Of a DNA stretch of 64,000 nucleotides, positions 1-11,273 are shown piece after piece. Source of the DNA: Buttiauxella warmboldiae (GTDB taxonomy: Bacteria > Pseudomonadota > Gammaproteobacteria > Enterobacterales > Enterobacteriaceae); assembly GCF_003818135.1 (NCBI RefSeq), contig NZ_RPOH01000036.1:47937-111936 (forward strand). The letters are read 5' to 3'. The first letter of the stretch is position 1, and every line of letters starts with the position of its first letter. Below the pieces are notes generated by a model. That model saw only the letters and a list, made by a program, of their open reading frames with translations. It ran no database searches and was not told the origin of the DNA. The translations under genes and the position numbers were made by a program.

Positions 1-542
1 CGCACCACCTCTGCATTATCTGCTTCATCTAAATCTTCATCGAACAGTTCGGCCGTTGGCCCGACGTTGCCTTTCAGCCACACTTCAAGCGTGTGCTCAT
101 TAAGCGTGTCGCCGTTGAACGGGTTGATAAGCCACATTTCGCCGTCCATCCAGTCGCCGCGTAAAATCAGCTGCGTCGGGAAGATCACCGGCGTTAAGGG
201 GATATCAAGGCGCTCGGCAACCCACAGCAGAATGGCGCCCAGCGATACGGCGCTGCCCTGACGTTTGGTCAGCACTTTATCAAGCCATAGTGCATCGGAC
301 AGGCGGTAAACGCCGCTGGCGTCTTTAAACCCCCAGCTGCCGTAAAACAGTTCAATTAACTTTTCAAGCTGCACATCCTGGTGTAGACCTTCGCAGATCT
401 CTTCACGGGCGAGGCTCGCCAGGTTTTCCAGCTGTGCACGCACTTCTTGCGCCGGGAAATCATCACGGATCAACTGCGAGACTAAAATCATGCCCTCGCA
501 CAACGGCGCCTGATTGAATTCGAAATCGGCTAACGACCTCAT
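1..542 (-). CDS. sirB1: SirB1 family transglutaminase-like/TPR protein (3' end cut by window edge)
   Basis: The reading frame starts MRSLADFEFNQAP at 542 on the minus strand and runs open to the window edge, so only about 180 N-terminal residues are visible. The conserved block around KRQGSAVSLGAILLWVAERL and the position directly after sirB2 match E. coli SirB1 (YchA). Proteins of this family carry a transglutaminase-like fold and TPR repeats; the biochemical role is not settled. It is the last visible gene of the hemA-prfA-prmC-sirB2-sirB1 minus-strand array and starts 3 bases after the sirB2 stop, which implies co-transcription and translational coupling. Identification is from sequence and synteny together. 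Confidence 0.93.
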   Translation of the reverse strand, partial: MRSLADFEFNQAPLCEGMILVSQLIRDDFPAQEVRAQLENLASLAREEICEGLHQDVQLEKLIELFYGSWGFKDASGVYRLSDALWLDKVLTKRQGSAVSLGAILLWVAERLDIPLTPVIFPTQLILRGDWMDGEMWLINPFNGDTLNEHTLEVWLKGNVGPTAELFDEDLDEADNAEVV

Positions 543-545
543 GAC

Positions 546-935
546 TTACCCCAGTAATGGTATTTTGGTGGTGGCGAGTTTAATGATGATGTAAAGCACC
601 ACCAGCGCCAGCAGGAAGGCAAACCACCGTATCTGCTGACTGCGCGGGCGTCGGCCCAACACGATAAACCCTAAAACGATATAGATGATAACGCCAAATA
701 GCTTTTCAGTCAGCCATGCGCCCTGCGGCGTAAAGGGATAGAAATGCGTCAGCATCACTAGCGCAACGCCGCTGGCCAGCAACAGGGTGTCGTTGACGTG
801 CGGCACAATGCGCACCCAGCGCCTGTGTGACATGGCCGAATCACGGTATTGCCACCAGTAGCGTAAAATAAACAGGCTCACGGAAATGAAGACCGTCAGA
901 ATATGCAAATGCTTGAGCGCGAAGTACGTTGCCAT
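546..935 (-). CDS. sirB2: SirB2 family inner-membrane protein
   Basis: 129 residues, almost entirely hydrophobic, with about four membrane segments (roughly residues 6-25, 43-63, 73-93 and 101-121). It matches the SirB2 (YchQ) family in length and in its place between prmC and sirB1. The function of SirB2 is unknown; the old name comes from a Salmonella invasion-regulation screen. It starts 19 bases downstream of the prmC stop and ends 3 bases before the sirB1 start, so it is part of the hemA operon-like array. Confidence 0.93.
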   Translation of the reverse strand: MATYFALKHLHILTVFISVSLFILRYWWQYRDSAMSHRRWVRIVPHVNDTLLLASGVALVMLTHFYPFTPQGAWLTEKLFGVIIYIVLGFIVLGRRPRSQQIRWFAFLLALVVLYIIIKLATTKIPLLG

Positions 936-954
936 TTTGCTCGGTTCCTTATCT

Positions 955-1785
955 TCAGAAATAGCGTCCTGCTGTCAGACGGTCATTGCCGCCGTAATCC
1001 TGACAGCTGTGTATCTCGGTATATCCGGCATCCCTGAACAATTCACGAACCCCGGCGGCCTGAAGCCAACCGTGTTCCAGCAATAACCAGCCCCCCGGTT
1101 CAAGAAAGCCACGCGAGTCTTGCACCAGCGTACGTAAATCAGCTAAGCCGTGGTTATCGGCCACCAGCGCGCTGCGTGGTTCAAAGCGAACATCCCCCTG
1201 TAAAAGATGCGGGTCTTGTTCATCAATATAGGGTGGATTGCTGACAATCACGGCAAAACGCTGGGTATTGAGCGCACTAAACCAGTTGCTTTGCAAGATT
1301 TTCACATTGGAAATGCCGAGACGCTGAGCGTTATCACGCGCTAATTCTACCGCTTCCGGGATCAAATCAAGCGCCGTGATATCACAATCCGGGCGTTCGC
1401 TGGCAATCGCCAGAGCAATCGCCCCGGTGCCGGTGCCTAAATCGAGCACGGAACAGGCGGTTTCAGGCATTCTGGCGAGGGCCTGCTCGACGAGACACTC
1501 CGTATCCGGGCGCGGGATAAGCGTCACCGGCGAGACACGTAGCGGCAGCGACCAGAACTCACGTTCCCCCACCAGATGCGCGACAGGTTCACCCGCTACC
1601 CGGCGCGCCAGCAAAACAGCCAGCTGCTGCTGCTGTTCTGGCGTTAATTCAGTTTCGCCGAATGCCAGAATGAAGGTTCGTGCTTTCCCCGTCACAAAGC
1701 CCAGCAAAATCTCCGCATCGCGGCGCGGGCTTTCACCCGCCTCAAGCCTTACGATGGCCTGTTTTAACCAGCGTTGAAAATCCAT
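955..1785 (-). CDS. prmC: Peptide chain release factor N5-glutamine methyltransferase
   Basis: 276 residues. PrmC (HemK) transfers a methyl group from S-adenosylmethionine to the glutamine of the GGQ motif in release factors RF1 and RF2, raising termination efficiency in the cytoplasm. The AdoMet-binding motif VLDLGTGTGAIALAIA (about residues 112-127) and the catalytic NPPY motif in VSNPPYIDEQ (about 180) are both present. Its start codon overlaps the prfA stop by one base (TAATG on the minus strand), so it is coupled to its own substrate gene. Length equals the usual family length of about 277. Confidence 0.97.
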   Translation of the reverse strand: MDFQRWLKQAIVRLEAGESPRRDAEILLGFVTGKARTFILAFGETELTPEQQQQLAVLLARRVAGEPVAHLVGEREFWSLPLRVSPVTLIPRPDTECLVEQALARMPETACSVLDLGTGTGAIALAIASERPDCDITALDLIPEAVELARDNAQRLGISNVKILQSNWFSALNTQRFAVIVSNPPYIDEQDPHLLQGDVRFEPRSALVADNHGLADLRTLVQDSRGFLEPGGWLLLEHGWLQAAGVRELFRDAGYTEIHSCQDYGGNDRLTAGRYF

Positions 1786-2867
1786 TAATCCTGCTCAGAC
1801 AGCGCCGCTAGCTGGTCTGCCTGGAACTCCTGCACAATAGGTTCGATAAGCCCGTCGAGTTTGCCTTCCATCACTTCATCAAGACGATAGAGCGTCACGT
1901 TGATGCGGTGATCGGTCACGCGGCCTTGCGGGAAGTTATAAGTACGGTTGCGGTCTGAACGGTCGCCGCTGCCAAGCAGGTTGCGGCGCGTTGAGGCTTC
2001 TTCCTGCTGACGTTTTGCCATTTCAGCAGCACGGATACGCGAACCCAGTACCGCAAGCGCTTTGGCTTTGTTCTTGTGCTGCGAGCGTTCGTCCTGGCAC
2101 TCCACCACGATACCGGTCGGCAAGTGGGTAATACGGATGGCGGAGTCGGTGGTGTTAACGTGCTGGCCGCCGGCACCCGAGGAGCGGAAAGTGTCAATAC
2201 GCAAATCGCCCGGGTTAATATCCGGCAGTTCCGCTTCAGGAATTTCTGGCATCACTGCGACGGTACAGGCCGAAGTATGAATGCGCCCCTGGGATTCGGT
2301 CGCCGGCACGCGCTGCACGCGATGGCCGCCGGACTCAAATTTCAGGCGGCCATACACGCCGTCGCCGCTGATTTTTGCGATCACTTCTTTAAAGCCGCCG
2401 TGCTCGCCTTCGTTGGCGCTGAGGATTTCCACTTTCCAGCGGCGCGATTCCGCATAACGGCTGTACATACGGAACAGATCGCCGGCAAAAATCGCTGCTT
2501 CATCACCGCCGGTCCCGGCGCGGACTTCAACAAACGCATTGCGCTCGTCATCAGGATCTTTGGGCAGCAGCAGCACTTGCAGTTGCTGTTCTAACTCTTC
2601 GCTGTCGCTTTTTGCCTGGTTCAGCTCTTCCTGCGCCATCTCGCGCATTTCCGGATCATCAAGCATGCTCTGCGCGGTTTCAATATCTTCCTGAATCTGG
2701 CGCCATTGCAGGAAGCAACGGGAAACGTCGCTGAGCTGTGCGTATTCACGCGATAACGCGCGGAAACGATCCTGGTCGGCAATTGTGGCAGCATCACCAA
2801 GCAGAGCCTGAACTTCTTCATGGCGCTCTTGCAGGGCTTCTAGTTTGGCAACGATAGAAGACTTCAT
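1785..2867 (-). CDS. prfA: Peptide chain release factor 1 (RF1)
   Basis: 360 residues, the normal RF1 length. RF1 reads UAA and UAG stop codons on the ribosome and triggers release of the finished peptide. The codon-recognition PAT tripeptide is visible in [15 protein letters not shown], and the peptidyl-transferase-centre GGQ motif in [18 protein letters not shown]. The PAT tripeptide, not SPF, makes it RF1 rather than RF2. The gene follows hemA by 35 bases and overlaps prmC, whose product methylates the GGQ glutamine. Confidence 0.98.
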   Translation of the reverse strand: MKSSIVAKLEALQERHEEVQALLGDAATIADQDRFRALSREYAQLSDVSRCFLQWRQIQEDIETAQSMLDDPEMREMAQEELNQAKSDSEELEQQLQVLLLPKDPDDERNAFVEVRAGTGGDEAAIFAGDLFRMYSRYAESRRWKVEILSANEGEHGGFKEVIAKISGDGVYGRLKFESGGHRVQRVPATESQGRIHTSACTVAVMPEIPEAELPDINPGDLRIDTFRSSGAGGQHVNTTDSAIRITHLPTGIVVECQDERSQHKNKAKALAVLGSRIRAAEMAKRQQEEASTRRNLLGSGDRSDRNRTYNFPQGRVTDHRINVTLYRLDEVMEGKLDGLIEPIVQEFQADQLAALSEQD

Positions 2868-2902
2868 GGGCGGTGTTTCACCTTGTAATAAGAGTTTATT
2901 TG

Positions 2903-4159
2903 CTACTCCAGCCCGAGGCTGTTGCGCAGAATCTGCAGGCGTTCGTCATCCCCGTCACGGGCAGCCTGCTGGAGAGATTTGGTTGGTGCGTGGATCAGGC
3001 GATTGGTTAACTTCCATGCCAGATCCTGAAGAACGGTTTCGGCATCGCCACCCTGCTGGAGGGCGCTCAGCGCTTTCGCCGCCAGGTCGTCGCGCACCTG
3101 TTCAGCCTGGCTGCGGTATTCACGAATGGTTTCGGTGGCGCTTTGCGCGCGCAGCCACGCCATAAATTCACTGCATTCTTGTGCAACGATAGTTTCCGCT
3201 TCAACCGCGGCGGCTTTGCGCTGCGCCAGGTTGCTTTGGATAATCGCCTGCAGATCGTCGACGCTATATAAATAAGCATTCGCCAGCTTGCCCACTTCCG
3301 GTTCAACATCACGCGGAACGGCAATATCCACCAGCAGCAGAGGTTGGTTACGGCGAGCTTTAAGGGCACGCTCCACCATGCCTTTGCCGATAATCGGCAG
3401 CGGGCTGGCGGTGGAGCTGATAATAATGTCGGCTTCCTGCAAGCGTGAGTCGATGTCGCTAAGGCTTATCACCTCAGCGCCGACTTCATCCGCCAGCACC
3501 TGAGCACGTTCACGCGTGCGGTTGGCAATCATCATGTTCTTTACGTTGTGTTCACGTAAATGACGCGCCGCCAGCTCAATAGTTTCGCCCGCACCGACCA
3601 GCAGCACCGTTACGGTCGATAAGGATTCAAAGATTTGTCGCGCCAGCGTACAGGCCGCAAATGCTACCGAGACGGCGCTGGCACCGATTTCAGTTTCGGT
3701 TCTGACACGCTTGGCAACAGAGAAGGACTTCTGGAACATGCGTTCCAGCTCGCTTGAGTGCGTGTGCCCTTTCTGTGCGTCAGCAAAGGCTTTTTTAACC
3801 TGGCCTAAGATTTGTGGCTCGCCGAGGACCAGGGAATCAAGACCGCTTGCAACGCGCATTAAATGCGTTACCGCTTCGTTATCATGATGCCAGTACAGGC
3901 TGTTGCGTACTTCGTCTTCGTTAAGATTGTGGTAATTGCACAGCCAGCGCACCAGCTGCTCGTGCAGATTTTCCTGTTCTTCAACGCTCAGATACAGCTC
4001 CGTGCGGTTGCACGTCGACAGTACCACCCCGCCCTGCACCATCGGCTGTTCGAGCAGGCTGTTCAATGCCTGGTCGAGCGTATCCGGCGAAAACGTAACA
4101 CGTTCTCGCAACGAGACTGGAGCTGTTTTGTGGTTGATGCCAAGCGCTAACAGGGTCAT
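2903..4159 (-). CDS. hemA: Glutamyl-tRNA reductase
   Basis: HemA reduces glutamyl-tRNA(Glu) to glutamate-1-semialdehyde with NADPH, the first committed step of tetrapyrrole (haem) synthesis. I start at the ATG giving [20 protein letters not shown], which yields 418 residues, the E. coli length; a longer in-frame reading from 4210 adds 17 unrelated residues. The catalytic cysteine lies in [10 protein letters not shown] (about residue 50), the NADPH-binding site in [17 protein letters not shown] (about 184-200). The N-terminal Thr-Leu-Leu region with positively charged residues is typical for regulated proteolysis of HemA. It leads the hemA-prfA-prmC array and is divergent from lolB. Confidence 0.97.
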   Translation of the reverse strand: MTLLALGINHKTAPVSLRERVTFSPDTLDQALNSLLEQPMVQGGVVLSTCNRTELYLSVEEQENLHEQLVRWLCNYHNLNEDEVRNSLYWHHDNEAVTHLMRVASGLDSLVLGEPQILGQVKKAFADAQKGHTHSSELERMFQKSFSVAKRVRTETEIGASAVSVAFAACTLARQIFESLSTVTVLLVGAGETIELAARHLREHNVKNMMIANRTRERAQVLADEVGAEVISLSDIDSRLQEADIIISSTASPLPIIGKGMVERALKARRNQPLLLVDIAVPRDVEPEVGKLANAYLYSVDDLQAIIQSNLAQRKAAAVEAETIVAQECSEFMAWLRAQSATETIREYRSQAEQVRDDLAAKALSALQQGGDAETVLQDLAWKLTNRLIHAPTKSLQQAARDGDDERLQILRNSLGLE

Positions 4160-4363
4160 TGAGCGGTCTGAGTAACACCGATGTTGATAAGGATTAACTC
4201 GGCGCATCATACAGGATGCGGGCAGTCAATAAAAGAGAGTCACCCCTTGTGGGGTATCGGTACAATTATTGATTTAAGATAACTTGACCGTAGACGCCCA
4301 GACCTGCCACCGCTAGCATAAACAGTTAACAACGAAAATAATCGAGAAGGATCTGCCGCCGCT

Positions 4364-4987
4364 ATGTTTATGCCGAAAGCCCGTCTGCTGCGCCTTGCGC
4401 CCCTGGCAAGCCTTGTTCTGGTTGCCTGTTCTGTTCATCAACCGAGCGGTCCGGCGAAAAGTCCTGACTCTGCGCAGTGGTTGCAACATCAGCAACAAGT
4501 GCAAAAAATCACCCAATATCAGACGCGCGGCGCTTTTGCCTATCTTTCCGATAGCCAGAAGGTCTATGCGCGTTATAACTGGCAGCAAACCGCGCCAGAG
4601 AGCTACCGTCTATTGCTGACCAATCCATTAGGCAGCACCGAACTGGAGCTGAATGCACAACCGGGCGTGGTACAGTTGACCGACCGCGACGGCAAAAAGT
4701 ACGTGGCTGATGATGCCGAAGAGATGATGGGTAAATTGACCGGGATGCCGATCCCACTGAATAGCCTGCGTCAGTGGATCCTCGGCCTGCCGGGTGAGGC
4801 CACGGATTACAAACTTGACGACCAGTATCGCCTGAAGGAAATTAACTACACCCAGGACGGTAAAAGCTGGAAAGTGGTTTACAGTGATTATAATGACAAG
4901 GTGCAACCGGCGCTGCCGTCAAACATGGAATTACGTGAAGGCTCACAGCGCATCAAACTCAAAATGGATAGCTGGACGGTTAAATAA
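4364..4987 (+). CDS. lolB: Outer-membrane lipoprotein receptor LolB
   Basis: 207 residues. LolB is itself an outer-membrane lipoprotein that accepts lipoproteins from the periplasmic carrier LolA and inserts them in the outer membrane. The N-terminus is a lipoprotein signal ending in the lipobox LVAC (Cys about residue 22). The region around [15 protein letters not shown] and [19 protein letters not shown] matches enterobacterial LolB. A GAAGGA ribosome site lies 12 bases before the chosen ATG; a second in-frame ATG two codons later would shorten the protein slightly. Its stop overlaps the ispE start by one base. Divergent from hemA across about 200 bases. Confidence 0.96.
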   Translation: MFMPKARLLRLAPLASLVLVACSVHQPSGPAKSPDSAQWLQHQQQVQKITQYQTRGAFAYLSDSQKVYARYNWQQTAPESYRLLLTNPLGSTELELNAQPGVVQLTDRDGKKYVADDAEEMMGKLTGMPIPLNSLRQWILGLPGEATDYKLDDQYRLKEINYTQDGKSWKVVYSDYNDKVQPALPSNMELREGSQRIKLKMDSWTVK

Positions 4988-5856
4988 TGAAGAAACGTTG
5001 GCCATCACCGGCAAAACTGAATCTTTTTTTGTATATCACCGGGCGTCGTGACGACGGCTACCATAATTTACAAACTTTATTTCAGTTCCTTGATTACGGC
5101 GACACGATAACCATCGAGCCGCGAAACGATGGCCAGATTCATCTGGCAACCCCGATTGAAGGCGTGCCGGATGAAGAAAATTTAATCGTCCGCGCCGCAC
5201 GTTTATTGCAAGATACCGCGCTGCTGATGGGCTCCTTGCCGCAGGGTGCCGGGGCTGATATTAGCGTGGAAAAAAAATTACCGATGGGGGGAGGCTTAGG
5301 CGGAGGCTCGTCCAACGCAGCAACCGTATTAGTGGCGCTCAACCATATCTGGAACACCGGCCTGACAGAGGATCAGCTCGCAGCGATTGGTGTGACATTG
5401 GGTGCGGATGTTCCGGTATTCGTGCGCGGTTTTGCCGCCTTCGCCGAAGGGGTAGGCGAAAAGCTCACCCCGGTTTCCCCAGCGGAGAAATGGTACCTGG
5501 TCGCGCATCCAGGCGTCAATATTCCGACCCCGATCATTTTCCAGGATCCAGAGCTACCGCGAAATACCCCGATCAGATCAATTGATACGTTATTAAACAG
5601 TGAATTTGCTAACGATTGTGAGGTTATCGCAAGAAAACGTTTTCGTAAGGTTGATGCGCTGCTTTCCTGGCTGTTAGAATACGCGCCGTCGCGCCTGACC
5701 GGCACCGGCGCTTGTGTGTTTGCTGAATTTGACACCGAGAACGCTGCCCGCCAAGTGCTTAAGCAAGCCCCGGAATGGCTGCATGGGTTTGTTGCGCGAG
5801 GCGTTAATGTCTCCCCGCTGCATCAGGCCATATCCGGGAAAGCTGAGTATTGGTGA
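4987..5856 (+). CDS. ispE: 4-diphosphocytidyl-2-C-methyl-D-erythritol kinase
   Basis: 289 residues. IspE is the GHMP-family kinase of the MEP isoprenoid pathway and phosphorylates CDP-methylerythritol at the 2-hydroxyl with ATP. The ATP-binding glycine-rich loop [16 protein letters not shown] lies at about residues 99-114; the N-terminal [20 protein letters not shown] carries the substrate Lys and Asp region, and [12 protein letters not shown] near 238 is the third GHMP motif. It overlaps lolB by one base. The 3' third of its coding sequence appears to contain the promoter and PurR site of prs. Confidence 0.97.
   Translation: MKKRWPSPAKLNLFLYITGRRDDGYHNLQTLFQFLDYGDTITIEPRNDGQIHLATPIEGVPDEENLIVRAARLLQDTALLMGSLPQGAGADISVEKKLPMGGGLGGGSSNAATVLVALNHIWNTGLTEDQLAAIGVTLGADVPVFVRGFAAFAEGVGEKLTPVSPAEKWYLVAHPGVNIPTPIIFQDPELPRNTPIRSIDTLLNSEFANDCEVIARKRFRKVDALLSWLLEYAPSRLTGTGACVFAEFDTENAARQVLKQAPEWLHGFVARGVNVSPLHQAISGKAEYW
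5631..5646. promoter_or_regulatory. PurR operator inside the ispE coding sequence
   Basis: AAGAAAACGTTTTCGT matches 13 of 16 positions of the PurR consensus ACGCAAACGTTTGCGT, including the CG centre. It sits about 340 bases before the prs start, immediately upstream of a good sigma-70 promoter. In E. coli prs is repressed by PurR and has a leader of about 300 bases, so position and logic agree. Assignment is by sequence match plus known regulation. Confidence 0.7.
5651..5680 (+). promoter_or_regulatory. prs promoter
   Basis: TTGATG and TAGAAT are separated by 18 bases and lie within ispE. A start about 7 bases downstream would give a leader near 290 bases before the prs GTG, close to the long leader described for E. 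coli prs. The PurR box overlaps the upstream edge. Confidence 0.6.
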
Positions 5857-5930
5857 CAACGTCACCTTGTTTCAGACGTTGCATCAAGCTCTTTATACAC
5901 CGCCTGGATGGCGCTGCCCCGCCCGCATAA

Positions 5931-6926
<996 letters not shown>

Positions 6927-6938
6927 TCGAACTCGCTT

Positions 6939-6966
6939 AAAAAAACCGCCGCGGCGGGTTTTTTCT
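6939..6966 (+). terminator. Rho-independent terminator of prs
   Basis: A GC-rich hairpin (CCGCC/GGCGG arms) flanked by an A run on the left and six Ts on the right lies 13 bases after the prs stop. Confidence 0.9.
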
Positions 6967-7013
6967 TTTGTAGTCATAACTCATTGAACAAATGCCTCCT
7001 TCACCTGCCATAA

Positions 7014-8720
7014 ATGACAGATGATGCGCTCACGGATGGAAACAAAGTGAAAACCGTATCTTCTTCTGTATTACCTTTCCGCGCTCTGGTAGATGCCTGC
7101 TGGCGTGAGAAATACACCGTTTCCCGTTTTAGCCGCGACATTATCGCGGGCATTACCGTTGGGATCATTGCCATTCCACTGGCAATGGCGCTGGCTATTG
7201 GCAGCGGCGTAGCCCCTCAGTACGGCCTTTATACTTCCGCGATTGCCGGGATTGTTATCGCTTTAAGCGGAGGTTCACGCTTTAGCGTTTCCGGGCCAAC
7301 GGCGGCTTTCGTGGTTATTCTCTACCCGGTGGCTCAGCAGTTTGGCCTTGCGGGATTATTGATTGCGACGCTGATGTCAGGCGTATTTCTTATTTTGTTT
7401 GGTCTGGCGCGTTTTGGCCGCCTGATTGAATACATTCCCGTTTCCGTGACGCTCGGTTTTACCTCCGGAATTGGGATTACCATCGCCACCATGCAGGTGA
7501 AAGATTTCTTCGGCCTGACGCTCGCCCGCGTTCCCGAGCATTATCTGAATAAAGTTGCGGCACTGGCGCTGGCGCTGCCGACCATCAATATGGGTGATGC
7601 TGCAATTGGCGTTGCCACTCTTGCCGTGCTGATCCTCTGGCCGCGCCTGGGCATTCGTTTGCCGGGGCATTTACCGGCGCTGTTAGCGGGCTGCGGGATG
7701 ATGGCTGCGGTTCATGCCATGGGATTTGACGTGGCGACTATCGGCTCACGTTTTCACTATGTGCTGGCCGATGGCACACAGGGCAATGGCATCCCGCAGC
7801 TATTGCCGCAATTAATGCTGCCGTGGAATATCCCTGCATCTAATTTCACGCTCGGTTGGGATTCGCTCAGCGCCCTGCTTCCGGCAGCATTTTCGATGGC
7901 AATGCTTGGCGCAATCGAATCGCTGCTGTGCGCGGTGGTGTTAGACGGCATGACCAGCACCAAACATAATGCCAACAGCGAGCTTATCGGCCAGGGCTTA
8001 GGCAATATTATTGCGCCATTCTTTGGCGGTATTACTGCAACGGCTGCCATTGCACGCTCGGCGGCCAACGTGCGCGCCGGAGCGACTTCGCCAATTGCCG
8101 CTGTGATTCACGCGCTGCTGGTAATTATGGCATTGCTGGTGCTGGCACCGTTGCTTTCATGGCTGCCGCTTTCTGCCATGGCCGCGCTGCTGCTGATGGT
8201 TGCCTGGAACATGAGTGAAGCGCATAAAGTAGTGAACCTGCTGCGCCACGCGCCGAAAGACGACATCATCGTGATGCTTATCTGCATGTCGCTGACGGTG
8301 CTGTTTGATATGGTGATTGCCATAAGCGTGGGGATTGTTCTGGCATCCCTGCTGTTTATGCGCCGTATCGCGCGCATGACCCGTCTTGCCCCGGTAAATG
8401 TGCCTACGCCTGAAGGTGTGCTGGCGCTACGCGTGACCGGCCCGCTGTTTTTTGCCGCCGCCGAAGGGCTATTTAACGATCTCTCCCAACGTATTGCGCA
8501 AAATCACCTGATTATTTTACAGTGGGATGCCGTACCGGTGCTGGATGCCGGTGGCCTGGAGGCGTTTCAACGGTTCGTGGAGAAACTACCGGAGGGCTGT
8601 GAGCTGCGGGTCACCAACCTGGAATTCCAGCCGCTAAAAACTCTGGCCAGAGCAGCAGTGAAGCCCATTGCAGGCCGCCTGGCTTTCTTCCCGGATATTC
8701 AGTCCGCACTGGCCGAGTAA
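7014..8720 (+). CDS. dauA: C4-dicarboxylic acid transporter DauA (SulP/SLC26 family)
   Basis: 568 residues from the first ATG. DauA (YchM) is an inner-membrane SulP transporter that takes up succinate and other C4-dicarboxylates aerobically at acidic pH. The SulP signature [17 protein letters not shown] (about 62-78) and [15 protein letters not shown] follow the first helices; a C-terminal STAS domain starts near residue 460 ([33 protein letters not shown]). E. coli DauA is about 559 residues, so the GTG at 7047 ([14 protein letters not shown]), which aligns better with the E. coli start and has a GGA-type site upstream, may be the true start. Confidence 0.93.
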   Translation: MTDDALTDGNKVKTVSSSVLPFRALVDACWREKYTVSRFSRDIIAGITVGIIAIPLAMALAIGSGVAPQYGLYTSAIAGIVIALSGGSRFSVSGPTAAFVVILYPVAQQFGLAGLLIATLMSGVFLILFGLARFGRLIEYIPVSVTLGFTSGIGITIATMQVKDFFGLTLARVPEHYLNKVAALALALPTINMGDAAIGVATLAVLILWPRLGIRLPGHLPALLAGCGMMAAVHAMGFDVATIGSRFHYVLADGTQGNGIPQLLPQLMLPWNIPASNFTLGWDSLSALLPAAFSMAMLGAIESLLCAVVLDGMTSTKHNANSELIGQGLGNIIAPFFGGITATAAIARSAANVRAGATSPIAAVIHALLVIMALLVLAPLLSWLPLSAMAALLLMVAWNMSEAHKVVNLLRHAPKDDIIVMLICMSLTVLFDMVIAISVGIVLASLLFMRRIARMTRLAPVNVPTPEGVLALRVTGPLFFAAAEGLFNDLSQRIAQNHLIILQWDAVPVLDAGGLEAFQRFVEKLPEGCELRVTNLEFQPLKTLARAAVKPIAGRLAFFPDIQSALAE

Positions 8721-8730
8721 CCGTTTGCCA

Positions 8731-8769
8731 ATAAATATTCTCCGGCATAGCCGGAGAATATTTATTTTT
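8731..8769. terminator. Bidirectional terminator between dauA and ychH
   Basis: A perfect 15-base inverted repeat (ATAAATATTCTCCGG / CCGGAGAATATTTAT) around a 5-base loop sits between the convergent dauA and ychH genes, with A/T-rich outer arms that can serve as the U tract on either strand. Confidence 0.9.
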
Positions 8770-8775
8770 GCCGGT

Positions 8776-9054
8776 TTAGCTATGGCGATGGCTATCATCA
8801 CGACGGCAGCGTTTATCAAAGTGGCGTACCCACCAGTAACGGTCGCAGACTTGCTCATGCCCACCAACGCGCGCGCCCGCCAGCCAGAGCACCGCCCCGA
8901 CGAAGATGCTCAACACGGCTCCGTGGGCGAAATATTGCGGGAAGTTGAACTGCGGGAGCTGGTTTAAAATAGAATACCCCACTCCGCCCACCATAACGAC
9001 AAGCCCCAAGCCCATGAAAATGTTGCCGAGTAATGAAGCGTTTTTACGTTTCAT
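8776..9054 (-). CDS. ychH: YchH family stress-induced inner-membrane protein
   Basis: 92 residues, starting MKRKNASLLGNIFMGLGLVV. Two membrane segments (about 8-30 and 42-62) are followed by a basic, cysteine-containing tail (CDRYWWVRHFDKRCRRDD). It matches E. coli YchH almost throughout, a DUF2583 protein linked to stress resistance and biofilm formation, with no known activity. Convergent to dauA and divergent from pth. Confidence 0.94.
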   Translation of the reverse strand: MKRKNASLLGNIFMGLGLVVMVGGVGYSILNQLPQFNFPQYFAHGAVLSIFVGAVLWLAGARVGGHEQVCDRYWWVRHFDKRCRRDDSHRHS

Positions 9055-9138
9055 GCGTTACCTCCGGTGTTCCTGGGTCGGCGGGGGAAATCCCCACTCC
9101 TTGTGTGTAAAGTATAGACAACGCCGTTTCGGATGATA

Positions 9139-9154
9139 TGCGTGGGCGATCACA
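9139..9154 (-). promoter_or_regulatory. Candidate CRP site upstream of ychH
   Basis: Read on the minus strand the site is TGTGATCGCCCACGCA, with a perfect left half (TGTGA) and a weaker right half compared with TGTGA-N6-TCACA. It lies about 85-100 bases upstream of ychH, a gene known to respond to CRP in E. coli. The site assignment is an inference from motif and position. Confidence 0.4.
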
Positions 9155-9328
9155 ATTACGTATGAAAGCACGACAGAAATTTACAAATAACTCGCTGAAT
9201 GACATGCAATTCTAATGGTTTAGCCGCTGAACTATTCAACATTTAAAGGGGGAATGCATTGCTTCTTTGTCATCTCGCCGGACGCGCAGTAAACTACGCG
9301 GCTCTGGTCTGTTTTCAGGATATTAAAC

Positions 9329-9913
9329 GTGAGCATTAAATTAATTGTTGGCCTGGCAAACCCGGGGGCGGAATATGCGGCAACCCGCCACAACGCAGGC
9401 GCCTGGTATGTGGATTTGCTGGCACAGCGCCATAATCAATCGCTGAAAGAAGAAAGCAAATTCTTCGGCTATACCGCCCGCATCAACCTTGCCGGAGAAG
9501 ATGTTCGCCTGCTGGTGCCAACCACGTTTATGAATCTCAGTGGCAAAGCCGTGGGAGCAATGGCGACATTTTTCCGCATCGCAGCGGATGAAATTCTGGT
9601 CGCGCATGATGAACTGGACCTGCCGCCTGGGGTGGCAAAATTCAAACTCGGCGGCGGCCACGGCGGGCATAATGGCCTGAAAGATATCATCAGCAAATTG
9701 GGCAATAACCCCAACTTTCACCGCTTACGCGTCGGAATCGGCCATCCGGGTGATAAAAACAAAGTTGTCGGCTTTGTGCTGGGCAAACCTCCCCTTAGCG
9801 AACAGAAGCTGATTGACGATGCGGTAGACGAAGCGGCGCGTTGCACCGAGGTTTGGCTAAAAGAAGGTTTAACCAAAGCCACCAATCGCCTGCACGCTTT
9901 TAAGGCGCAATAA
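9329..9913 (+). CDS. pth: Peptidyl-tRNA hydrolase
   Basis: 194 residues from a GTG start. Pth cleaves peptidyl-tRNAs that drop off ribosomes, recycling tRNA; it is essential in E. coli. Catalytic His is in [10 protein letters not shown] (about residue 20), the Asn and Asp in FMNLSGKAV and [11 protein letters not shown], and the glycine-rich motif is [19 protein letters not shown] lies 9 bases before the GTG, and the length equals E. coli Pth. It precedes ychF by 137 bases, the conserved pair. Confidence 0.97.
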   Translation: MSIKLIVGLANPGAEYAATRHNAGAWYVDLLAQRHNQSLKEESKFFGYTARINLAGEDVRLLVPTTFMNLSGKAVGAMATFFRIAADEILVAHDELDLPPGVAKFKLGGGHGGHNGLKDIISKLGNNPNFHRLRVGIGHPGDKNKVVGFVLGKPPLSEQKLIDDAVDEAARCTEVWLKEGLTKATNRLHAFKAQ

Positions 9914-10050
9914 ACACCGGCGCGGCCGCCTGCAAGGATTTCTGCGCCCGTTATATGCCGTTTGCGTGTATAATGGGGAAAGTTATGATCATTTTATCAA
10001 TGAGACAAGATTAACTCATTGAATATCAAGTAATTAAGGTGAATTAAACC

Positions 10051-11142
10051 ATGGGATTTAAATGCGGTATCGTCGGCTTGCCGAACGTTGGTAAATCAAC
10101 CCTGTTCAACGCGCTCACCAAAGCGGGAATTGAAGCGGCAAACTTCCCGTTCTGTACCATTGAGCCGAACACCGGTGTGGTGCCAATGCCGGACCCACGT
10201 CTGGATAAACTGGCAGAAATTGTTAAACCACAGCGCATTTTGCCTACTACCATGGAATTCGTTGATATCGCCGGTCTGGTGAAAGGCGCATCCAAAGGTG
10301 AAGGCCTGGGTAACCAGTTCCTGACCAACATCCGCGAAACCGAAGCTATCGGCCACGTGGTGCGTTGTTTTGAAAACGACAATATCATTCACGTGAATAA
10401 CAAAGTCGATCCGGCTGATGATATTGACGTGATTAACACCGAGCTGGCGCTTTCAGATCTGGATACTTGCGAACGTGCCATCCACCGCGTGCAGAAGAAA
10501 GCAAAAGGCGGCGATAAAGACGCAAAAGCCGAGCTGGCGGCGCTGGAAAAATGCCTGCCACAGCTGGAAAATGCCGGGATGCTGCGTGCGCTTCCTCTGA
10601 CGGAAGAAGACAAAGCGGCGATCAAATACCTGAGCTTCCTGACGCTGAAACCAACGATGTACATCGCCAACGTCAACGAAGACGGTTACGAGAACAACCC
10701 ATACCTCGACAAAGTACGTGAAATCGCCGCAGCAGAAGGTTCGGTGGTGGTTGCTGTTTGTGCCGCTGTTGAGTCTGACATTGCTGAACTCGACGATGCT
10801 GACCGTGACGAATTTATGGCAGAAATGGGCCTTGAAGAGCCAGGCCTGAACCGCGTTATCCGCGCTGGTTACGAGCTGCTGAACCTGCAAACTTACTTTA
10901 CCGCTGGCGTGAAAGAAGTGCGCGCATGGACTATCCCGGTTGGCGCTACCGCTCCACAAGCTGCGGGCAAAATCCACACCGACTTCGAGAAAGGCTTTAT
11001 CCGCGCACAGACCATCGCGTATGAAGATTTCATCACCTACAAAGGTGAGCAAGGTGCGAAAGAAGCCGGCAAGATGCGTGCAGAAGGTAAAGACTACATC
11101 GTGAAAGATGGCGATGTGATGAACTTCCTGTTCAACGTCTAA
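10051..11142 (+). CDS. ychF: Redox-regulated ATPase YchF (OLA1 family)
   Basis: 363 residues, the family length. YchF is an Obg-related P-loop NTPase that prefers ATP, binds ribosomes and negatively affects the oxidative stress response. Walker A is [14 protein letters not shown] (about 8-21), switch II is [10 protein letters not shown] (about 69-78), the NxxE-type motif is [13 protein letters not shown] (about 207-219), and the C-terminal TGS domain covers about 278-361. An AAGG site is placed 12 bases before the ATG. Followed by a terminator; it is the last conserved gene of the hemA block. Confidence 0.97.
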   Translation: MGFKCGIVGLPNVGKSTLFNALTKAGIEAANFPFCTIEPNTGVVPMPDPRLDKLAEIVKPQRILPTTMEFVDIAGLVKGASKGEGLGNQFLTNIRETEAIGHVVRCFENDNIIHVNNKVDPADDIDVINTELALSDLDTCERAIHRVQKKAKGGDKDAKAELAALEKCLPQLENAGMLRALPLTEEDKAAIKYLSFLTLKPTMYIANVNEDGYENNPYLDKVREIAAAEGSVVVAVCAAVESDIAELDDADRDEFMAEMGLEEPGLNRVIRAGYELLNLQTYFTAGVKEVRAWTIPVGATAPQAAGKIHTDFEKGFIRAQTIAYEDFITYKGEQGAKEAGKMRAEGKDYIVKDGDVMNFLFNV

Positions 11143-11191
11143 TTTGTCGCCTCATGAGATTCACTGAATCTCATGGTGATAAAAATATTCT

Positions 11192-11219
11192 AAAATCCAC
11201 GCAACTGCGTGGATTTTTC
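11192..11219 (+). terminator. Rho-independent terminator of ychF
   Basis: AAAATCCACGCA / TGCGTGGATTTT arms close over a very short loop and end in a T run, about 50 bases after the ychF stop. This marks the edge of the conserved block. Confidence 0.85.
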
Positions 11220-11273
11220 TTCGCACTCATCTCAGCTAATCTTGTGAAATAGAGTTTTAAATAACTCTCGCTA

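Noticed and set aside
2076..2594. Long plus-strand ORF over prfA
   Set aside because: Antisense shadow of the highly conserved prfA gene.
4160..4210. In-frame N-terminal extension of hemA
   Set aside because: The added 17 residues do not occur in HemA, and the internal ATG gives the standard 418-residue enzyme.
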